A DNA stretch of 64,000 nt from Chrysemys picta bellii (Eukaryota > Chordata > Testudines > Emydidae), in the NCBI RefSeq assembly GCF_011386835.1, contig NC_088801.1, positions 15,610,824 to 15,674,823 of the forward strand. Reading direction: 5' to 3'. This document shows positions 58,665 through 64,000 of this stretch, in pieces (within the stretch, counting starts at the first letter, position 1; each line of letters begins with the position of its first letter). The translations under genes were made by a program, and so were the position numbers. A model generated the notes under the pieces. It searched no databases and was not told the origin of the DNA. It saw nothing but the letters and a program-made list of their open reading frames with translations.

Positions 58665-58935
58665 CTGCAGGCGGCGCCTTATGCTTTTTGGACACGTCAC
58701 AAGGATGCCACAAGACGTTCCAGCGAATGCCATTCTCCGGGTGACTTGTAACATCTGGGATAAAATTCCACCGACCGAGGAGTGGACGTGGCCCAGAGGC
58801 AGACCTCCTATTGCATGGGTTCATCAAGTCTGTTCCGATGTTGGACTCTCAGGCCATCAAGCCTTAACGGTTGCGCAGGAACGGACCAAATGGTGAACGA
58901 TCACTACGGCCGACTATCTGGCTAAGTGTTGAAGA
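58665..58935 (+). pseudogene. Non-LTR retrotransposon C-terminal fragment
   Basis: A plus-strand frame gives RRLMLFGHVTRMPQDVPANA, then WPRGRPPIAWVHQVCSDVGL and ALTVAQERTKW. The 'RRLrwFGHV.RMP...GRPP..W' pattern is typical of the extreme C-terminus of several LINE ORF2 proteins. The rest of ORF2 is absent. The clade is not determined. Confidence 0.6.
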
Positions 58936-59029
58936 AGAGACGAAGTGCTCAGAATCACTTGATGCTATTGGCACTTGCTGATACATGCAAGACCAATAAC
59001 ATACTGTAGCTAAATTGTTCATTTGTTTT

Positions 59030-59262
59030 CTCCCTGTGTGACTTCAAACAAGTCATTTAATATCTCTTTGAAACTGTTCCCAAGCTGTAAAATGGGATAA
59101 TAACACTTCTTTTTTCCTACTCTTTGTCACTCTTGTTTAATTGTAAGCTATATGTAATGTGAACTGGATATGACTAAGAATTGTAAGCAAAGCTCTGAGC
59201 AAAAAAGGCCCTGATCTGTGTTAAGGCATCTAGGCACTAATGTAATACACATAATAAATAAG
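59030..59262 (+). repeat. MIR-like SINE
   Basis: 'gtgtgacttcaaacaagtca', 'gctgtaaaatgggataataa' and a 3' tail 'ggccctgatctgtgttaagg' ending in 'aataaataag'. The tail also occurs alone at 61610-61726. Confidence 0.7.
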
Positions 59263-59264
59263 AA

Positions 59265-60500
59265 CAAGGGGGCATTCAATAAAGGTAGCAAGATAGCAAA
59301 TTATGCATGATTAATCCATGAAACTCATTACCGCAAGATGTTATTGAGTATAAGAGATTAGAAGCGTTCAAAAAATATTGGACATGTAGACAAGAAAACT
59401 ATAGCGTTACAATGGTAAATATTAAATTTGTCAAAAACAACAGAACACAAAAAAACTACAGGAAAGCTCCTCAGATACTATACGTTTACATAGCTCTGCT
59501 GACTCCATTGGGGATTTTATCTTAAGTGTTTTGGAAGAGATAGATATAAACTCATACTTTAGCATATGATAACCTCTATGTCTAAGATTTTCAGAGGGGT
59601 CCGCACCTCCATTCAAACTTGTTAGGGATCTGCAAATGAAAAAGGATTGAAAACCACTGTACTAGAGCCTTTCTGCGGTTTCTAAGCCTTCCGCTTCACT
59701 AATTGTGATCCTTTCTGTTTCGTCTTATGAAAGTGGGTTTTTTGCTTGTTTGAATATGCTGTTTTATCATTACATATTGTACTGGGATTTCAGCACTGGG
59801 AGTGTCCCAATTAAAACAGGAACTGCATACTCCATTTACGTCCTCAAGGGCTACAACAATAATTGAATCAATTTTGGTTGTTTCAAACTTATATAAAGGC
59901 AGAAATTTGTATTTCTAAACTAATTCCACAGGCAAAAAGTCTTGATCCTACCGTAAATGGAGACAGTGGGCCAGATCCTCAGGTGATAAAAAAGGAGTAT
60001 AGCCCCCTTGAGTTCTGTGGAGCTATGCTGATTTATACCACCTCAGGATCTGGCCTAGCAAATTTAATAGCACTATAGTCTTCTCCAATAACATAGGCAC
60101 TTACCTCAATCACCAAAAACAGTATTGATTTAGGATTCTGATCGCTTGTTGGTGGAAGCCAAGGTGGAACACCTGAGGGAATCATGTCTGATATTTATTA
60201 CCTAACTACCTTGGCATCAATTAAAGAAAAGAGGAGTGTTGCTATGTGCATAAAAGGATTTTCTATGGAAGTAGCTCCAGTTATCAATGCTAGTAAAGTG
60301 CTCTCTTCCCCAGAAGTGAATGGCAGTCAGCCGGAGTTACTAAAAGCAGACATAAAATGGATAGGTGCTTCTAGCTGTCTAAAAGAGACTGGCAGAGGGA
60401 ATATGGGGTTGCGCCTGCCTAGTCTTTTCTTTCAGCCATTATTCTAGGTTTCAGGAACTTTCAATATGCCTAATAAATCTGTAGCAAAGGATATTCAGTT
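59265..60500. other. No gene seen
   Basis: A possible hAT end fragment 'attgaaaaccactgta' lies near 59648. One foldback repeat lies at 59969-60055. The rest is unassigned. Confidence 0.45.
59969..60055. repeat. Short foldback repeat, best-preserved copy
   Basis: 'ggccagatcctcaggtg' pairs with 'ccacctcaggatctggcc' with about one mismatch. The central arms 'agtatagcccccttgag' and 'gtggagctatgctg' also pair loosely. It is the clearest example of the family. Confidence 0.75.
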
Positions 60501-60512
60501 AAATATCAAGAG

Positions 60513-60868
60513 CAGGGCCGGCTCCAGGCATCAGCCCACCAAGCATGTGCTTGGGGCGGCACCTGGAGGGGGGCAGCGCGGTGCTCCGGCCCGAGAGCGG
60601 GGCCGCGACTGGGCTTACCGCCTTCCCCTGGCCCTCTGGGCGCTGGGATGAGCGGAGCTGCGGCGTGCTCGCCGCCCTCCCCCCGGCGCTCTGGCCTCCG
60701 GGGAGAGCGGAGCCCCGGCTGGGCTCTCCGCCCTCCTCCCGGCACTTCGGCCGGTCGGGAAGAGTGGGGCCCCAGCCGGGCTCGCCGCCCTCCCCTGCCG
60801 CGCTTCCCGCCGGAGGGGGGTGGGAGGCTTTTTTGCCTGGGGCGGCAAAAAAGCCAGAGCCGGCCCTG
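60513..60868. mobile_element. hAT-like MITE with perfect target duplication
   Basis: 356 bp. Ends 'cagggccggctc' and 'gagccggccctg' are perfect 12-bp inverted repeats. The flanks 'atcaagag' at 60505-60512 and 60869-60876 are a perfect 8-bp target duplication, the hAT hallmark. The interior is very GC-rich and non-coding. Overlapping frames up to 150 codons are artefacts of composition. Confidence 0.92.
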
Positions 60869-61609
60869 ATCAAGAGCCTTCTGCATTTGATTACTTCTGT
60901 CAAATCAAAACCAACACTATCAAACCCCTTTTCTGGGAGTCTTTGGATCAAATGAAAACCCTTTTCTATGAGAAGCCACAGACACTAAACTAAATGATCT
61001 ATTGGATTATACTTGCAAACTGGGTCTCAGAGCAGAGTGAGTCACCCTCACCTCTCAGATCTATGAGTAGGTCTACAGATGCCTGCAATATAGTAACCCA
61101 GGGATACTTGACTCTAAAAGAAAAAGAAAAAAAAACAATCATCATAAGACCAGGCTGCAGGTAGCATACACTGATCAGGTTTCTCTTAAATAATCCATTT
61201 GCCTGACTGCATTAAGATTAAAGAATATATTTTAATCAATCAATAAAACAAAAACAAAACAAAACAGACCAGATTCTGATTTCTATTAGGTGGTATAATT
61301 TAGGAAAACCTCCCCTGATATAAATAGTATTGCTCCTGATTTCATTGTATAATTGAGATCACAATCTGACCCATGATTCTTATGGGTCTTGCAAGTCCCA
61401 GTATGATAGCTAGGAGAGAGAAGATCAGGAACAAATTTTGAAGGTTAAGCTATATAAACTGTTGGAGAGTAAATGGATAGATTCTGATTTTATTGCCCAT
61501 TCCAAAATAGCAGGTATAATCTAAAAAAAGGTCACGTTTTAAAAGGAGGATGAATCTAGTAGTAGTTTTTCTGGCCTTAAAATATTTCCATAGTGGTTAG
61601 AAATGGATG

Positions 61610-61726
61610 GGGTACTTAGACTGCAAGCTCTTTGGACCATTCATGTGTACAGTAACTAGCACAACTGGGTTATAGTTCCTGACTGTGGCCTTTAGGTGCT
61701 TCTTAAATACAAATAACTAATAATAA
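61610..61726 (+). repeat. MIR-like SINE 3' tail
   Basis: 'ctgcaagctctttggaccat', then 'tacagtaactagcacaactg' and the terminal 'aatacaaataactaataata'. It directly precedes the PLE, which begins where the TAA repeats end. Confidence 0.5.
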
Positions 61727-61727
61727 G

Positions 61728-64000
61728 TCGGATGAGCTCTCAGAACTGGATACTCTCATAAGAAACCAACCTTCCACACAAACTTCCTCATGGATAGACT
61801 TTACAAAAACTAGACAAGCCATTTACAAGACAAACTTTGCCTCTCTACAAAGGAAAAAGGACACTAAACTATCTAAACTGCTACATGCCACAAGCAGCCA
61901 CAACAGTAGTTCCCTTAACCCACCCAGCAATATTGTTAATCTTTCCAGCTATACTCTTAGCCCAGCAGAAGAGTCTGTCCTATCTCGGGGCCTCTCCTTT
62001 TGTCCCTCCAGACCCATGAATATGATACAGTTCTGCGGTGACCTAGAATCCTACTTTCGACGTCTCCGACTCAAAGAATATTTCCAACATACCTCTGAAC
62101 AGCATACTAACCCACAGAATCCTCCCTACCAGCACTCCAAAAAAAAGGATTCTGCGTGGACTCCTCCGGACGGTCGAAACAACAGACTGGATTTCTACAT
62201 AGAGTGCTTCCGTCGACGTGCAAAGGCTGAAATTGTGGAAAAGCAACATCACTTGCCACATAACCTCATCCATGCAGAACACAACGCCATCTACAGCCTC
62301 AGAAACAACCCTGACATCATAATCAAAAAGGCTGACAAAGGAGGTGCTGTCGTCATCATGAATAAATTGGAATATGACCAGGAGGCTGCTAGACAGCTCT
62401 CTAACACCACATTCTACAGGCCATTATCCTCTGATCCCACTGAGGATTACCTAAAGAAACTACACCATCTGCTAAAAAAACTCCCTGACAAAGCACAGGA
62501 ACAAATCTGTACAGACACATGCCTAGAACCCCGACCAGGGGTATTCTATTTGCTACCCAAGATCCATAAACCTGGATATCCTGGACGCCCCATCATCTCA
62601 GGCATTGGCACCCTAACATCAGGCTTGTCTGGTTATGTAGACTCTCTCCTCAGACCCTACGCTACCAGCACTCCCAGCTATCTTCGAGACACCACTGACT
62701 TCCTGAGGAAACTACAATCCATCGGTGATCTTCCAGAAAACACCATCCTGGCCACTATGGACGTAGAAGCCCTCTACACCAATATTCCACACAAAGATGG
62801 ACTACAAGCTATCAGGAACAGTATCCCTGATAATGTCACAGCTAACCTGGTGGCTGAACTTTGTGATTTTGTCCTCACCCACAACTATTTCACATTTGGG
62901 GACAATATATACCTTCAAGTCAGCGGCACTGCTATGGGTACCCGCATGGCCCCACAATATGCCAACATTTTTATGGCTGACTTAGAACAACGCTTCCTTA
63001 GCTCTCGTCCCCTAACGCCCCTACTCTACTTGCGCTACATTGATGACATCTTCATCATCTGGACCCATGGAAAAGAAGCCCTTGAGGAATTTCACCATGA
63101 TTTCAATAATTTCCATCCCACCATCAACCTCAGCCTAGATCAATCCACACAAGCGGTCCATTTCCTGGACACTACTGTGCTAATAAGCGATGGTCACATA
63201 AATACCACCCTATACCGGAAACCTACTGACCGCTACACTTACCTACATGCCTCCAGCTTCCATCCAGGACACACCACACGATCCATTGTCTACAGCCAAG
63301 CTCTAAGATATAACCGCATTTGCTCCAATCCCTCGGATAGAGACAAGCACCTACAAGATCTCTATCAAGCATTCTTAAAACTACAATACCCACCTGCTGA
63401 AGTGAAAAAACAGATTGACAGAGCCAGACGAGTACCCAGAAGTCACCTCCTACAAGACAGGCCCAACAAAGAAAATAACAGAACACCACTAGCTGTCACC
63501 TTCAGCCCCCAACTAAAACCTCTCCAGCGCATCATCAGAGATCTACAACCTATCCTGAAAGATGATCCTTTACTCTCACAGATCTTGGGAGACAGACCTG
63601 TCCTCGCTTACAGACAACCCCCCAACCTAAAGCAAATACTCACCAGCAACCACACATCACTGAACAAAACCACTAACCCAGGAACCTATCCTTGTAACAA
63701 ACCCCGATGTCAACTCTGTCCACATATCTATTCCAGTGACATCATCATAGGACCTAATCACATCAGCCATACCATCAGGGGCTCGTTCACCTGCACATCT
63801 ACCAATGTGATATATGCCATCATGTGCCAGCAATGCCCCTCTGCCATGTACATTGGCCAAACCGGACAGCCTCTACGCAAAAGAATTAATGGACACAAAT
63901 CTGACATCAGGAATCAAAATACTCAAAAACCAGTGGGAGAACACTTTAACCTGTCTGGTCATTCAGTGACAGACCTGCGGGTGGCTATATTACAACAGAA
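61728..64000 (+). mobile_element. Penelope-like retroelement, 5'-truncated, continues beyond the window
   Basis: Starts abruptly after an 'aataataa' tract and remains recognisable to the last base. PLEs use an RT related to telomerase and a GIY-YIG endonuclease, not an APE or integrase. The coding frame is intact over the visible part. The 3' tail (and any hammerhead motif) would lie past 64000. Vertebrate PLEs are mainly of the Neptune and Poseidon types; I cannot separate these here. Confidence 0.9.
61731..64000 (+). CDS. PLE reverse transcriptase / GIY-YIG endonuclease (partial)
   Basis: The plus-strand frame from 61731 has no stop through the last full codon at 63998, about 756 codons, and no stop lies in the window, so standard ORF calling can miss it. 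The first in-frame ATG is 62016; the region before it is still PLE-like in sequence. RT landmarks in order: ADKGGAVVI (about 62332), LLPKIHKPGYPGRPIISG (about 62550), motif A MDVEALYTNIP at 62757, motif B GTAMGTRMAPQYANIF (about 62928), motif C YIDD at 63036-63047, and HFLDTTV. After a linker come a CCHH-like zinc motif (C-NKPRC-LC-H, about 63691-63726) and the GIY-YIG domain: VIYAIMC at 63807 and MYIGQTGQPLRKRINGH from 63846, with GEHFNLSGHS near the end. The catalytic RT aspartates and the YIG tyrosine are all present. The 5' end is probably truncated and the 3' end is cut by the window. Confidence 0.93.

Noticed and set aside
60499..60955. Frames up to 150 codons on both strands
   Set aside because: They lie within a 356-bp GC-rich MITE and extend only slightly past it.
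62043..63860. Minus-strand frames at 62043, 63223 and 63657, and the plus-strand frame at 62797
   Set aside because: They are antisense or shifted readings of the intact PLE frame on the plus strand.
1..64000. CRISPR array, operon or bacterial origin
   Set aside because: No regularly spaced identical repeats with unique spacers, no operon structure. The repeat content is that of a vertebrate genome.

Overview
This window reads as vertebrate, most probably turtle, intergenic or intronic DNA. The organism call is an inference from the repeats: many CR1 LINE copies, a tRNA-headed SINE of the chelonian Cry I type, MIR-like SINEs, Harbinger and hAT elements with short non-autonomous relatives, Penelope-like elements (PLEs) with a GIY-YIG nuclease, and a Gmr1-like Ty3/gypsy element. 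I found no host protein-coding exon, rRNA, functional tRNA gene or CRISPR array. Every reading frame I could identify belongs to a transposable element.

Layout. 1-2.1 kb: unassigned AT-rich DNA. 2.1-6 kb: a long antisense CR1 LINE split by a Cry-type SINE and by a 1-kb hAT-like element that carries a G-rich minisatellite. 6-15 kb: mostly unassigned DNA with MITEs, a MIR-like SINE and a CR1 tail. 15.4-17.2 kb: an old Harbinger transposase remnant, itself broken by an ERV-like LTR. 17.6-26.6 kb: a second, less decayed Harbinger transposon whose transposase is split by a 6.8-kb LTR retrotransposon (18272-25063, minus strand). 27-34 kb: an hAT MITE, CR1 fragments and unassigned DNA. 34.9-39.7 kb: two PLE tail insertions (one a perfect foldback) and a degenerate PLE. 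40.8-43.3 kb: an hAT MITE, a CR1 endonuclease remnant and another LINE RT remnant. 44-60 kb: foldback repeats, a young CR1, a second PLE-tail foldback, an hAT-like GC-rich element and an ERV-like LTR. 60.5 kb: a clean hAT MITE with an 8-bp target duplication. 61.7-64 kb: a PLE reverse transcriptase/GIY-YIG frame, open for about 756 codons and running off the end of the window.

The two standouts. (1) The LTR element has one uninterrupted 1594-codon gag-pol frame in the order gag-protease-integrase-RT-RNase H. That is the copia-like order of the Gmr1 group, not the usual gypsy order. Its capsid region looks like a SCAN domain, its LTRs differ visibly only in a G-tract, it has a tRNA-Ala primer site, and it sits between perfect 5-bp target duplications inside a codon-continuous stretch of Harbinger transposase. 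It looks very young and may be competent. (2) Short PLE tails carry a hammerhead-ribozyme-like core. Two are perfect about 92-bp-arm palindromes with the same centre and with target-site duplications of about 12 bp. A third, single-arm copy begins close to that centre.

The elements give a relative order of events: CR1 and Harbinger first, then hAT, SINE and ERV-like insertions into them, with the gypsy element and the PLE-tail foldbacks most recent.
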